Positions 45,099 through 57,600 are shown, counted from the first letter of the stretch. The stretch: 64,000 nt of DNA from Maratus speciosus (GCA_963932465.1 OZ010787.1:16695936-16759935); one strand, 5' to 3'. The notes: generated from the letters alone by a model not told the origin. Made by a program: numbers and translations.

Positions 45099-47490
45099 GC
45101 ATTCCTTCTGTATGCAAGTGCTCCTTTCTGAACTATGAATACAGATAAATATTTTGGTTCCCCTTTCTTAGAATTCCTTTGAAATTAGCTTGAGATCCCG
45201 CAAGCTCCAATCCCGACATCCCTGTTCTAAACAAAAACACTCCCCATTTCAAAATTTGGAAGGCTGTACCGCCGAGTACCACAACATTCGAATGTTATTG
45301 CTCCCTCTGACTGTAAGCAAACTCAGGGAACGAAACCCTTTTTGTCATTTTTTTCCAAACAGAAATTTTCACAGCTTCAGAATTTCAAAATGGAGGAAAA
45401 GAAATCAATGTCATATTTTCACTACATGCTCATTTACTGATGATAATTCATTTAGGATTGGCACGCCTACCCTTTGTGAATGATTCTACTGCAGAAAGGG
45501 GCAATACGCTTAGGTGGGTACTTTCCGAAATTCTAGCACACATCTGGTTGTTCTACTTTTTTCTGCTGTTTGTTGCCATTATTTCCAATCAGAATCTTTG
45601 TTAGAGCTATTAGTGAAGTTGGTAGTTTCGACCTGCTGGGGGATCTGATAGTGCTTACGCTTTTTGTTTTTTACCGTAATTTTTTGTTACTGTTGCTTGT
45701 TTCATCATGGTCCCCATTAAAGAGAAAATGAGTCATTCTAACCATGGGCAAGAAATATGATATTGTTATATGATTAGAATTGGGAGAAACTATTACAAAA
45801 CTTGCAGAGGAGTTTAGTGATGGCGTGTCAACTGTTGGTGACATGAAAAGGAACTCGGAGAAAATTTAGAAGTTTTTTACAGAATTAGAAAGCAGAAAAG
45901 GCACCAAATTAAGAAAAAACATTAAATCAGCTGATCATATGGATTTAGATGCTGCTTTGTATAAATGGTTTGTTATAAAAATGTGTGAAGGAATACCACT
46001 ATTTGGGCCAATGATACAAGAGAAAGCTTTATTCTTAATTCTAAGCTCGGTGGTTTGGATGACTTTAAAGGCAGCAGTGGCTGGCTAGAGAAATTCAAAA
46101 TTTGCCATGGTATAAGGCAACTCAATGTCCAGGGTGATAAGATGTCTGGAAGTGCCGCAGCAGTCGATTCATCTATCGCAAAAATTGATTAAAGAGAACT
46201 TAAGCCTAGAACATATATACAACTGTGACGAAACAAGATTGTACTGCAAAGCCCTTCCGGAAAAAACATAAGCTGCAGTGCATGACACTTTTGCTCCTGG
46301 ACAGAAAATAATGAAAGACTGTTCTATCCTGTTCCAAAGCATTGGGTTTCCACAAGCTTAAACTAGCTGTTGTTGGGAAAAGTAAGAATCCCAGATGCCT
46401 AAAGAATGTGTACCGATCTGCACTTCTTCTCCACTATTTGAATCAAAGAAATGCTTGGATGGATTCCCATTTGTTTTCAAAGTGGTTTTTTGATATTTCT
46501 GTGCCTTCAGTAAAATCTTAGCAAGAAAAAGGAAATTTGAATGGAGCACTTTAATTATTTGCCCAGCTCATCCAAAAGCTGACTTTCTAAAATCTAGAAA
46601 CATCTGGTGTTTATTTTTGCCCCCAAATACAATGTCTCTGCTGCAACCTATGGATCAGGCCAGGATTTGGAGTTTTTTTAAATGGAATAATTCAGAAAAT
46701 TACTTTTTGAAGGAGATTCTGCATCTGGTGCAGTTTCAATACTTCAGTTTTGGAAAACTGTCAACATTAACGACTGCATTTATATGATCAGTGAAGTATG
46801 AGAATCTATGCCGCAATTGACAATAAGACAAAGTTGGCAAAAACTTTTGCTGAATTTTTCAAATGGCGCAGATGAAAATGTTACAGACATTGTGATAGAT
46901 GGTGCTACTGAATTTTCAAACCTTTTTAGCACAATGCCAGGTTTTGAAAACTGTGGGATCAAAGAAATCACAGATTGGGTGAATTGTGACATGGAAGATG
47001 CAGGCTTCCAGTTGCTTAAAGATGAGGAAATTATTGCAGAAGCCTGACATTTTCCAATAGATGATGATGATAAAGGCAAGAATGATTCCCAAGTAAAGAT
47101 TGGTAACAATGATGTTTTTGAGTTTCTCAAAAGGCCTTGCTAGTTGGAACAACAAGAACAGTGTGATTCCTCTGAAGTAATGTTTTTAAGAAAACTTCGT
47201 GACAGAGCTGCATGGCAAAGGATGAGCAATTTAAGCTATATGAAGTTTCTATTTAAATCATTGTAAGTTTTTTGCTTCAAAATAAATTTATTTTCATGCA
47301 TAATTTGAATTTAGATATTTATTAAACAGTTTAAATAGTCATAATAGCAGTTCGATGACATTGTTACATATTAAACCAGATTATCATTGATAAATTCTCG
47401 ATTATCTGGAAATTTCGATTATCTGACGTAAATTTCGATTATCTGACGTATATTCGGTCCCAATTACGTCGGATAATCAAGGTTCTACTG
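44963..47490 (+). mobile_element. Jerky/Tigger-like DNA transposon, 2.53 kb
   Basis: Left end CAATAGAACCTTGATATCC (G-to-A change in CAGTAG); right end reversed CAGTAGAACCTTGATTATCC. Left target TA, right CA (mutated). LTR copy 1 supplies the empty site. A poly-T run of over 45 lies at 45046-45092. Repeats of ATTTCGATTATCTGACGTA occur near the right end. Confidence 0.88.
45755..47275 (+). pseudogene. Jerky-like DDE transposase, multiply broken
   Basis: The order of motifs is complete. An N-terminal HTH (KYDIV, LGETITKLAEEFSDGVS) is followed by a second HTH/CENP-B region (ALYKWFV, FKGSSGWLEKFK), the first catalytic aspartate (YNCDETRLY), the second block (KADFLKSRNIWCLFLPPNT) with LLQPMDQ, and a C-terminal tail (FSTMPGFENCGIKEITDWVN). 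Stops and frameshifts occur throughout, for example a TGA in the first helix and a TAA after LIKEN-like text. In life it would excise and insert the element at TA. The nearest recognised relatives are Jerky/Tigger proteins. Inactive. Confidence 0.88.
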
Positions 47491-47545
47491 CACATAAAAA
47501 TTATGCAGTATATGATTATGCATAAATATGTACATATACTATTTT

Positions 47546-48186
47546 TTACTCAACTTTTAATGTATATTGAATCCTTTGAAAAAAGTAGTTTTATTTAATG
47601 TAGTGGCATAGTGACTTACTTTTCAAAACAAGTATTTGTAGCTAACTACATTTTTTATAAGGTAGATGTATTCTCAAAAGAAAAAAAATAATAAAGTTCT
47701 CTACAACCACTGCTTATATTATAACCAATACAAACTCTTGCAATACACAGCATATTCAATAGTATTTATAACATAAAACATCAGATCATATTCAATGCTG
47801 CAATACTTGTAAAAGCAGGTGGGTAATAATTAACTTAGCAAGATTTGTTCTTAGTAACAGTTAAATCACTGCCTTTATATTTATAAAATTTAGATCCAAG
47901 AAACTGAAAATGCGCAAATCATGTATAATTTTAATACTGAGTATAAAAATAAGTCTTTGTTTGTTATTGGATGTTTGAAAGTTTTGTGTAGGGTTTGTAA
48001 AAAATTTCCTTTGTCTTCTGTTAAAAAAATAATAATAATGAAAAAATTGGCTCAAGTATTTTGAAACTTTTAATTAAAAAGTTTTATTTATAAGCAATAA
48101 GTAGAATTCATTTAATTTTTTGTTAACCATTATTCACTTTTTTGAGGTGTTTGATGCATTTTTTAAATTTGACTGAAACTAGTGAT
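47546..48186. other. AT-rich DNA with possible polyA signal on minus strand
   Basis: No exon. AATAAA on the minus strand at 48083-48088 lies about 100 bp past the stop codon of the candidate terminal exon at 48187-48249. Confidence 0.45.
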
Positions 48187-48249
48187 TTAAAACCAAAACT
48201 CCTGAAATATTTTTCTAGGAGTTTCACTATCCAAAATTTGTGAAAAATA
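48187..48249 (-). CDS. Candidate alternative terminal exon of the host gene
   Basis: The minus-strand acceptor, a good pyrimidine-rich tract ending CCTTCAAAG, opens 20 codons (YFSQILDSETPRKIFQEFWF) and a TAA. Entry phase 0 matches the exit phase of the exon at 51856-51917. An AATAAA follows at a suitable distance. It cannot be an internal exon leading to exon X, because no in-phase donor exists. Read together, it would give a shorter protein ending before the transposon-hit exons. The alternative is a chance ORF after a chance acceptor. Confidence 0.4.
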   Translation of the reverse strand, partial: YFSQILDSETPRKIFQEFWF

Positions 48250-48713
48250 CTTTGAAGGCACAAGACACCACACAGGAATACAATAAATGCTCTGATAGCC
48301 AAGTTTAAGGCCATTGGGAATATAGCAAGTACTTACATAAAAAATAAGACTTCCTTAAAGTACAGCCTCAGAATATTTTGAAAAAAAAAAAAAAGAAAGA
48401 TTGATGATTAACCATATTTACTTAATATAAGATCAATGAAATTTAGCTAAAGAATCACAACAGAAAATGAGAAAAAGGTTTGGAAAAAGAGGTATGGACC
48501 ATTTGAAATAAAGCAAAATATAGTTGACTGTATAAAGCTGCAACAGAACAAGAAAGTGTGTGTATTTCAGTTATTTAATTTCATTATTGAAAAAACTTTT
48601 AACATTTTATTTTGAAATTTATTATTTTAATGTGCAGTTAACATTTTAGACATTTTTCGATCTGGAAAGTTAAAGTATTACCTGGAATTTTTTTAAATAA
48701 CTATATATTTAAT
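48250..48713. other. AT-rich intronic DNA
   Basis: A strong donor-like TTATGTAAGTAC on the minus strand near 48330 has no convincing exon before it. Nothing else seen. Confidence 0.4.
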
Positions 48714-50050
48714 AACTAGTTGACCCGCCCAATGTTGCCCATGCTTGTCATAATAACCTTACATAAACCTCAAATTTGTATGATTTTATATCTTTAGCCC
48801 GATTTTGTATAAATTTATATTTTTGAATGAAAAATTCATGAACAATTTGATATTCAATGGTAAAAGGGTTTGTAAGAAGACATTTTCTTGTTTTTTCACA
48901 TAGTGTTGTTTCATAGTTTAAAAAAAAAATAGTTCTTGTTGCCCAAACTTTCTGAAATCTTTATTGGTTATAAATATAAAGATTTTGCAGTCTGCATCAA
49001 AATTTAATGAAAAATATTGATAACTAATTGTAAAAGAAATGTTTCCTTCTTGCTTTTGGTTGGTTTGTTAGTTTTACATCGGGTACTTTAACATAACAAA
49101 AGAAAATAGTTCTTAATGTGCAAACACTGAAATTTTAATCAGTTATAAATATAACTGTATCCAAGCTATCTTTAAAATTTAGTAAAAATATATGCATATT
49201 TAGTAGTGAAAACATAAGTTGAGGTGGAACAGTCTGCTTTTAAGTGTTTTCAACCAAAAATTTATTATTATTTTTTTTTAAATACTTCTACTGATCCAAA
49301 TGTTTCAAAATTTTTGTAGGTGATGTAAGTATATTATGCAGCCAATATGCTCTAAAAACATTGTGTAGAAATGTGGACATTTAGTTACTTTTAGCGTAGA
49401 AAAAAGATCTGTCTTCGGGAGATGTAATGTGACCTGCAGTCCCTAACTTTTTCTAAAAAGGTTAAAGTTAATATTTTTCAAAATTTACTGCACCTTTGAA
49501 GAGAAGAAGGTGTCGCCTTTAAATAGGTATAGGTATTTTTGTGAATTGGTGCCTCTGAAATTGAGCTATAAGGGAGTGCCACCATAAGAGAGAAGAAAAA
49601 AAATTGCAAAATCGAACAGAGTTAACATTTTTTTGGACTGATTGGAATGTTTACAACATAAAAATGTGAAATATGAGAATATGTCTTTCTTTTTTCTGTA
49701 TCCTGAATAGTTCAGCCATCAGTTCAGTCAGCATTAAGACAGGCATACAGCAATTGGCCAAATAAAAGCAGCATTTGGTTCTTTCCTTTTATGCACTCAG
49801 AGAGCAGAGACTGAACATGTGCATGCATGCCTTTGCTGATTTAAAAAAAACTGCTTTTTTATGAGTTTTAAATAATATTTTCAGCTAATTATCAAAAAAT
49901 TAAAAGTCTGAGCCTCAGGTTTATCAGGACTTGCCTTGAACTATTTTCATACAAATTTTCTGACCTTTTGCATGTGGCAGATTTCACTAACCATCACCAA
50001 AACACAGACAGAGCAAAACTTTTTTTTATTAGTAATATACATAGTTAAAC
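48714..50050. mobile_element. Interspersed repeat starting CTAGTTGACCCGCCC and ending ACAGACAGAGCAAAA
   Basis: Starts TAACTAGTTGACCCGCCCAA and ends CACAGACAGAGCAAAACTTT...TAGTTA. A start near CTAGCTGACCCG and an ACAGACAGAC-type end is, from memory, a common form of arthropod interspersed repeat. No ORF; class not determined. Confidence 0.45.
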
Positions 50051-50293
50051 TTCAATAAATCAAAAAAATATATATTTAGCAAATCTAGTTTTAAAAATGC
50101 ATTTATTTAAGTTAAACTTATTTTAAATGGTTCAGCATGTAGAATAGAAACATTTCTTGGGTATATTTTACCCAACTCATGGAATGGAAGGTCTGATCAC
50201 AAAACAGTATTTTTTTTTTTCATTGTGTCAGAAATCAGCTATAAATTGACAAATAATGAAATTTCATTATTATTTGATGGGTGTATAATTGAG

Positions 50294-50324
<31 letters not shown>

Positions 50325-50898
50325 TTTTTTAATAAACAGGTACACCTACATCAGAAGAAATTTCCTTATTTTTCAAATTTATTTAAGTATGCATTTACAG
50401 AGATCTTCCTTGTAAGTTACATATAAAACAGTAACTTCCAATTTTCAAAACAACTGTTCACCATATTTATATAAAGCATATAAAAAAAATTAAACCTCCA
50501 TTATCAAAACAAACGCTTATTATTATATTTGTTTTTACATTTTTATATAATTTATACATCTTGAATTTTATTTTGATATAAATACTGTAAATGTTGGCAC
50601 TGGTTCAAAAGTTATAAAGAAAAAAATCTTGTTCAAATCCATCCTATATTATTAATCACATGCATATTTTATTTTGTTTAAAATATCCAATATAAATCAA
50701 ATAAGCATGAGTAACAATGAAAGCGTGAAATACATCAATAAAGGTAAATCTCTGCTAGTACAGCATTATTTAAATGATTAATTTTTTGATGCCATTTTAT
50801 GTTTATGATTACCTTAATACTGTGCGATCCTATTTTAAAAAAGCAGAGAAAGAATTTTGGACAAAATATAAATGTGAAAAATTAAATTTTGGTACATA
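50051..50898. other. AT-rich DNA with (TA)n at 50300-50324
   Basis: No exon or paired repeat recognised. Confidence 0.5.
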
Positions 50899-51539
50899 CA
50901 GTTGAACTTGTTTAATACGAGTTCAGTTAAAACAAGGACACGATTTCAACAAGCAATTTGCATGTTAAGAATGGTTCATCATTTAAACTATATTAAGATT
51001 TCCATGCTTTCTACAAGCTATAAAAGTACTAGACTGGGAGGCGGCAGCACAAAGAATCACCTCATTGAGTTCATGGCTGAAATTCCAGAATTAGTTAAAA
51101 CTCGATTCGCATATTAAAAAGAAATCGGTCTGCCAAGTCATATCTCAGTGGAAAATACATGAAAACTCAATTTTAGCAGTAGACTCATAGGTTTACCATT
51201 GTGTTTTCCTACTCCCAGTCCACCATGTTTTCATACCTTTGGGTGCAAGAAAACACAATGGTAAACTTGCGAGTCAACTGCTAAAATCGGGTTTTGAGGT
51301 ATTTTCCACCAAGATATGTCTAGGCAGCCCAATTGCATTTTAATATGCAAATCGAGTTTTAACTAATTCTGGAATTTCAGCCGTGAACTCGATGAGATGA
51401 TAGTCTATGCTGCCGCCTCCCGGTCTATAGGATCAGGGCTAATACGAGCAAAACAACTGTTAATTTCAATGTGATTTTTGGCAAAATGTAGAGTAGAATG
51501 AGGACTTCCCTTGCTTCACGTATTAATGGAGTTTGACTG
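50899..51539. mobile_element. Tigger-type MITE carrying a nested foldback MITE
   Basis: TA target; ends CAGTTGAACTTGTTTAATAC and, reversed, CAGTCAAACTCCATTAATAC. The interior is mostly occupied by the foldback element at 51030-51427. Confidence 0.75.
51030..51427. mobile_element. Foldback MITE with about 170-bp arms
   Basis: Ends TAGACTGGGAGGCGGCAGCA and its reverse complement with one mismatch; arms include GAATTAGTTAAAACTCGATT. It interrupts the TA-flanked MITE around it, so it inserted later. Confidence 0.85.
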
Positions 51540-51855
51540 TATTTTGCCACAATTATAGGAGAAATTCAAACTTTTGAAATTTGAAAACACATTTCCTCTA
51601 TACAACAATTTGAATTTTAAAAAATGACTATAGGAATTTTTGAATAAAATAAAATGATTTTAATATGATTTGGAGAATGTCACAAAACTGATATACCTTT
51701 ACATGTCACTGAAACTGTGAGTTATACAGCAATTATAAAACGAATTGCAACAAATACAACTGTTATGAAGAATACAAAAAGTATCAGATAAAATGCAAAA
51801 CAAAAATAATAAGGGATTAAAGTAAATATTTCATTAAATTAACAAAAGAAATTAC

Positions 51856-51917
51856 CTCTATAATTTGTGTTAGTGGGCTATCAGAAGGTTTGGCAATGCC
51901 TTCAGCCTTCAATTCTC
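51856..51917 (-). CDS. Host gene exon (phase 1 in, 0 out)
   Basis: A 62-base exon on the minus strand between TTATTTGTAG and GTAATTTC. Only one frame is open: two carried bases, then ELKAEGIAKPSDSPLTQIIE. The one base carried from the exon at 52690-52728 makes a Gly codon. Length, splice sites and phase all fit. Protein not recognised. Confidence 0.65.
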
Positions 51918-52114
51918 CTACAAATAACAAAAAATCATTAAAATTGTCAAGAAAAAATAAAACTATAAATACTAAAGCATGTTCTTTTTTAAACTGAAAT
52001 CAGTATTTATGAAATTATCTTGCATAATTTTTTAACATAGAGGATATGTTTAATGAATATATAACTTCAACAGAATTCTCATTCAATGAAGTAAGGATCG
52101 ACCAAAACAGGTTT

Positions 52115-52395
52115 TTAACCCCCTCACTGACAAGCCCGTGTTAATATGTTCACTAAACTCCAGGTTTCACTGCAATACAAGCAATATTTAAATTAATATA
52201 ATTCTACTGATTTAAAGCATTATTAATACATTGAACAAGGATTAATACTTCCAAGGATTGCATTCATATTCGTTATTAAGTTTTTTTTTTTTTTATAAAA
52301 TATTGAAAGAATCATCTTTTTTTTAGCATTTAAAACAAAAGGCAGAGAAAACAACATTGCAATTTTGGCCTTTTCCAAGATTGTCAGAGGGTTAA
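52115..52395. mobile_element. piggyBac-type MITE, copy 1
   Basis: TTAACCCCCTCACTGACAAG at the left; the right end reversed reads TTAACCCTCTGACAATCTTG. An inverted relative lies at 59485-59758. It sits in the intron between two host exons. Confidence 0.8.
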
Positions 52396-52689
52396 GACCG
52401 AAAACGAAACCGAATTTTGGTCATCTTTCTATTTTTGGCTGAAAACGAAAATGTCCAAAAAAAGTTTAAGTAATTAATACATACATAAATATACATAATT
52501 CTTAATTAATCATACATGTTTATTAATTATTTATCAATTATACGCGTGGCCCAAGTTGGCAATCTGTGCCTATAACCAAAACTTTTTATTTTCATATAAA
52601 ATAAAATGCAATTAATTTCTCAACAACACGGAATAATTTTTTAATTATACAAATTTCATCTAATTAAAAAATGTTTTAGGTATACATAC

Positions 52690-52728
52690 CTTGATTTATC
52701 TTTTGTAATGATTTTTGTAAATGATCAT
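52690..52728 (-). CDS. Host gene micro-exon (39 bases)
   Basis: Minus strand, strong donor AAGGTATGT, acceptor ATAACAG with a modest pyrimidine tract. Reads two bases, DHLQKSLQKINQ, one base. It joins LPVAKKL on its 5' side and ELKAEG on its 3' side in one frame. The acceptor choice is the weakest point; an upstream alternative gives SSITDDH but mismatched phase. Confidence 0.55.
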
Positions 52729-53848
52729 CTGTTATACTCGAACTTTCTCAAAGAGTATTCGAAACATTTCTGCGGTTTCAAACAAAAAATTATCTATTAC
52801 TGTTAAGTCTGTAACTTTTAATGAGCACGTGAAAAGTGTCTTCCAAGTTTAGTGATCTATGCATTGCTTTCTTTATAATTTGCACTCACATCTTGAGTCA
52901 GTCATGATTGATAATTACAAACAGTGAATTTCACCAGTCTCATTTGAGCCTACACATCTCAAATCAATGTGTAATTTTGAAAATTTCTAAAGGAACAAAC
53001 GAGATTTTTGGAATACAGATAATTTCAGTCTGGGCAAATCTTTGACAGCAGTTTCGCTAAAATGAATTTTTGGCAAAATTCTGATTTTGAGCCGAAAACG
53101 AAACCGAATTTTTTAGATCTCTACAAGGAAGTAATGTATGCAATTGATATCTTCCTTTCCACCCCAACAGAATCAATGAAGTAACCCATGTTACTAATGA
53201 TAACATAAGTTACTTTGATTGTCAATTTATGCAAATTAAATAACATGTTACAAAAATTGGGAATGATATTCGTTAAAAAGCATCAATTTATGTGTAAATT
53301 GAATTATTAAAACTGAGTGATCAATATGGAATATAAATTTCCTAGACATCACAATGACAGCTAAATGTCCTATTAACTAACATGAATGTTTTTAAGACAC
53401 AGTTACAAATAATATAATCAAATAAATGAACCATGCTTTAGTTAAACTAAAGAAAATATTAAAATCTTAAGTAATATATATATTAGAGATATGAATATTT
53501 AATTAGTCTAAAATTATTATGGAACTAGAATTTAAAATGTACATATTGTATATAACCATCTCACAATTTTTCAACTATTAGTAATAATCTAGATTCAGCA
53601 ATTACTTTCATATACCTTATATTTTTATGTATCTTTTATGGAATTTTTAATTATTTATTTATATATTTTTATTTAGTGTGTATATTTCAACATATTAATA
53701 TACTTTTATCATTTAACCAAGTTTCATAATTATTTCTATTATTTTTTAGTAATATAATTTTTTCTTATGAATTCTGTATTTTTATTAAATTGTATACAAT
53801 TACAACTCACAATATGGTAAAGTAACTTTATTACTAAAAATTACTTAC

Positions 53849-53956
53849 ATAATTTTTTAGCGACTGGCAACTTAGGCCATAACACTAAATATAGGTCTAA
53901 TGCTTTGTACATGGAAATTGACAGGGATTTCTTTGAATCGTCACACAAATACCTAT
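53849..53956 (-). CDS. Host gene exon (35 codons plus split codons)
   Basis: Minus strand, donor TTATGTAAGT; the acceptor is probably at CAATGAG, forced by a TGA just upstream. Reads RYLCDDSKKSLSISMYKALD then LYLVLWPKLPVAKKL, an amphipathic Leu-rich helical text like ARM/HEAT-type proteins. Phase 1 in and out. The acceptor lacks a good pyrimidine tract, so the 5' edge may be off. Confidence 0.6.
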
Positions 53957-54247
53957 CTCATTGTCCCAATTCTGAATTAAAGTTCAATAAATATTCATGC
54001 TCTAGGTGTTTAACTCACCCAACAGCAGATATACAACAAATTGATCAGAACTGCAAGTGAAGAAATATTGTCAATTTCTGTAAGGCATTTATCATCATAT
54101 ATTCTATAAAATGCAATTTATGCAATATGAAATATATGGTCAAACTTATAATTTTCTACATATTTGGATCGATTCCAAAGATTTCTTTTATAAGAAAAGT
54201 TTTTGTAAAAATTGCAAATTGTTGTGAAATTAATGGACCATACATAC

Positions 54248-54301
54248 CATGCAGAGCACGCAATGCTTGTGAGGAATTACCCATATTTGATTTCCTTTTG
54301 G
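54248..54301 (-). CDS. Host gene exon (phase 1 in and out)
   Basis: Minus strand; strong donor CATGGTATGT, acceptor TTTTCCCTACGAGTGTTAG. Reads KRKSNMGNSSQALRALH between two split codons; the exit base plus AT of the next exon gives Asp. The internal ATG could be mistaken for a start, but the frame is open back to the acceptor. Confidence 0.6.
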
Positions 54302-55102
54302 CTAACACTCGTAGGGAAAATCACGATGCTGATTAGCAGCATAAAAGAAAATTGCCATTGTGATGTTGGATAACATCAGAAATGCTTGTCATCCACTGGT
54401 AGTCAAATAACAATATTGTTGTTTGACATACAATACTATTTGAAATATTAGAAAAACAATTACCTGAAGTTTTAGTTTGAAGAGTATTACATGTTAATGA
54501 TATTTTTTTTTAACTCAGGACTGCAGATTTAAATAATCAAACAAAAGCTTCATAAACTAGCCATTAGTTTTGACTAGTACTGAATGTTAGAAAGTCATTA
54601 TTAATCATGAGCAATAATTTCTAATTTTACTTTAAGATTTTGAGATATTATTGAGATAAACTAAAAATTAAGATTGTGGGTGTGAAAAGTAACATAAAAC
54701 AATGAATGAAGATAAAAAAGTGTTCCATAATTCATACATAACCAAAGACAAAATTTCTTTAAAAAGTGACAATTTTTTTTTCTTTGCATACTATAGAAAA
54801 AATCCATAGACCGGTCCTGATTATGTATTTTAGCAAAATAATCTATTAATGAAATTCTATAACTAAGTATTTTAGGTCAACATTCTGTGAAGAGGTAATT
54901 CAATGTGAATATTTTAGGACTAACATTTTCTTAATAACCCTAGAAAGATATATAACATATAAGCAGCTTTTTCAAATTCTTACATCATCTCTTTTTTTAG
55001 AAGTGAAGCTCCCACTTAGCATGGGAATTTCAGACAAAAAACCCTAAGTGACAATACAGTTTTTCCAAAAAAAAAAAAAAAAAAAAAACAGTCAAGTGTG
55101 AG
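54302..55102. other. AT-rich intronic DNA with poly-A run near 55067-55089
   Basis: No exon noticed; a donor-like CAGGTAATT on the minus strand near 54470 is preceded by stops. Confidence 0.45.
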
Positions 55103-56782
55103 TATCACATTCATGGCTCCAAACTCCTGCTACCTTGCACCCCTAATGCATTGTGAAGTGGACTGTCCATAGATGTGAGATGCGAGGGTGTTGGAGAAAA
55201 CAAAAACTTTATGGAGAGCAATAGCAGGCCCTTGACCTGGAAGGGTGAAAAGATATTGTGGCAGCTGGTCGCCGAAACTGATATTTTTAATTATTAAATG
55301 CTCTCAGAACACGGGATAGATGGGCAGTGAGCCTAGCCCGTTGATGTACTAGAAAACTGCAAATATATTTTGTTCTATTAAATGTTTTTGTCTGTTTAGA
55401 GGCATGCGTCATCATTGGTCTCATCAGTACTAATTACTATTGGGAACCATTACACGAGAAGACGCCTCGTGACTGTAATGAAGATGAGTAGATTGAGATT
55501 TATAATAGTGGAAATTTCATTTTCTTTAATGAATATTAAATTTAATTGTTGTATGATTTTTTTAAATTGTAAGTCAACTATTAAATGTATAGTATAATAT
55601 GGTGGATTATGCTAATTTGGCAGAATGAATGTAACAGATCACATAGTTGTGTGAGCTTATGGAAATTACAGAGTACACTATTCTAGGTATAAGCAGGATT
55701 GTTACAATGAATTTTAATGTGTTATTAAAGTGTATTTGATGTTGGTAAAAACAAAGTAAGATTAATGGAATTGAATATTTCTTTAATGGTAATTGGTTTT
55801 TTTTATTAGTATATCTTGTTTTTTAATTAAGGTAAGAAAAGAAAAACTGGAATGATATATTAAAATGTTCACTGGTAGATGTTGGGAAGTTATGTAAACT
55901 AGAGTTAATTAGAACAATATGTTATAACTAATAAAGAGAATGCCTTAATTTATGTATTATTGTTCAAAGGGGTAATCATGTGATCTTTTAATTTAATGAG
56001 TGATTATTGGAAACTGCTAAATGAGGTGGAAACAAAACTGGGAAATTAGAATGTTTCCACAGGTTTAACGTTAAAAACTGATAACAGTACTTAGGAGTGT
56101 ATGTAGCACAAGTAATATTTGATGTATGTGTAAAGTTATAAGTGTGTAATTATTTATAGAAAGGTTATCAAATATTTAAGGTTTGTGTGAATCTAAGTTT
56201 TATCAATTGTTTATAATGCAAATGTGTTAAGAAGTTTATGCAATTTGATCCTATTATCACTCATGGGGAATGGATCTGGTACAAGAAAAATTAAATGATA
56301 GTCTCCACTTGAGGGCAATATTGACTTATTAAGGTGAGAAAAAAACTGTTGTTATGGACTGATACCATGACTTCATAGAGTGATTATTTAGTGACTTTCC
56401 GTTCATCGTTTGAAAACAGATGAGAGAAAGAGGAAGGGAGATGTCATATTCGTGGCTCCAAACTCCCGCTACCTTGCACCCCTACCGCATCGTGAAGTGG
56501 ACTGTCCGTGGATGCGAGATGCGAGGGGGTTGGAGAAAATAAAAACTTTATGGAGAGCAGTAGCGGGCCCTTGACCTGGAAGGGTGAAAAGATGTTTTGG
56601 CAGCTGGTCACCGAAACTGAGATATTTAATTACTGACTGCTCTCAGAAACACGGGATAGATGGGCAATGAGCCTAGCCCGTTGATGTACTAGAAAACTGT
56701 AACTATATTTTGTTCTATTAAATGTTTTTTCTGTTTAGAGTTCTGTTCTGTTCATCATCATTGGTCTCATCAGTACTAATCA
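55103..56782 (+). mobile_element. TRIM-like LTR element, 1.68 kb, no coding capacity
   Basis: LTRs at 55103-55435 and 56442-56782 are about 90% similar (shared CCTTGACCTGGAAGGGTGAA and GAGCCTAGCCCGTTGATGTA). The 3' LTR starts TGTCATATTC and ends ATCA, preceded by a polypurine tract GAGAGAAAGAGGAAGGGAGA. The ~1.0-kb interior has no ORF of note. The 5' LTR start has mutated TG to TA. No target duplication visible. Confidence 0.8.
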
Positions 56783-57600
56783 GACCTGCCAACTGCTACG
56801 AAAAAATCATAGTTGCTACGATTTGGACCTATAAACTACGATGCTACGAAAATCGGTCTTAAACTACGATTTTTGTGCAAAAAACACAAACGCAGTTTTT
56901 GTTTCTAGTTACGATTCTTATCCTGCACAGCATATTTTTCAGTGATTCTGTTGCGAAATTTCCAAAATTTCAAAGTATTCATTTCCGAAAGTTTTAAAAA
57001 ATTGGTCATTAGTTCGAAAATTTGGACATTAAAAAATGCACATGCAAAAAAAAATCTGGGCTGCAAAACAAACTTCTTAACATAAAACACTCTCTTTATG
57101 TATATTAACCACGAGTGAATCGTGTTTCGGTAAATATTTATACAGGAATACGCTTCCTTGGAAACAAGGTGCCATTTTAAGAATTTCTGGAAAAGAAAGG
57201 GGGGGTTCTTTGAGCGGCAAGGTTTGAAATAGTATGCAAAATCGCATGATTTGCGATAAACTACCGCGAATTTTGACAAATGACCGTATAAAAAAAAATC
57301 AATTTCGTCAATTGGTCGCAGAAGAAAATAAATTTCGTCAAAGGATCGTGGTAAAAACGCAGTGTTGATTTCAGGGGGTGACTCTCCCCCCCACCCCACC
57401 CACCCCCCGGAAGATTTGAGATTTTGTGTTTTCAATGGTGTGAATTTTGTCAAAATATCGCAGAAAGAAAACGCGAATTTCATCAAAAGATCAGTAAGAA
57501 AATGCAAATTTCATCGAAAGATCAGTAAGAAAATGCGAATTTTCACCGAAAGATGGCAGAAAGAAAACGCTAATATCGTATAGCTGTATATACTAGAAAA
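56783..57600. repeat. Diverged inverted relative of the 60877-62095 element
   Basis: Shares, in opposite orientation, TTTTAAAAATTGGTCAT, GAATTTTGACAAAT and AATTTCRTC-type minisatellite units with 61000-61830. A run CCACCCCACCCACCCC lies near 57390. No terminal repeats found. Confidence 0.6.

Larger units (their letters stand above)
43453..47545 (+). mobile_element. BEL/Pao LTR-like copy 2, split by two DNA transposons
   Basis: Begins TGTATGTTTGAAATTATT shortly after the DUF5641 remnant, following CTGGGAA, which could be the polypurine tract. Interrupted at 43797-44899 and 44963-47490; removing both restores alignment to copy 1. The outer 3' end is approximate. Confidence 0.55.

Noticed and set aside
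48123..48314. 63-codon minus-strand ORF starting MALNLAIRAF
   Set aside because: It overlaps the candidate terminal exon in another frame; its hydrophobic start is the translated pyrimidine tract of the acceptor.
54127..54336. 69-codon plus-strand ORF
   Set aside because: It is the antisense shadow of the host exon at 54248-54301, which has correct splice sites on the minus strand.
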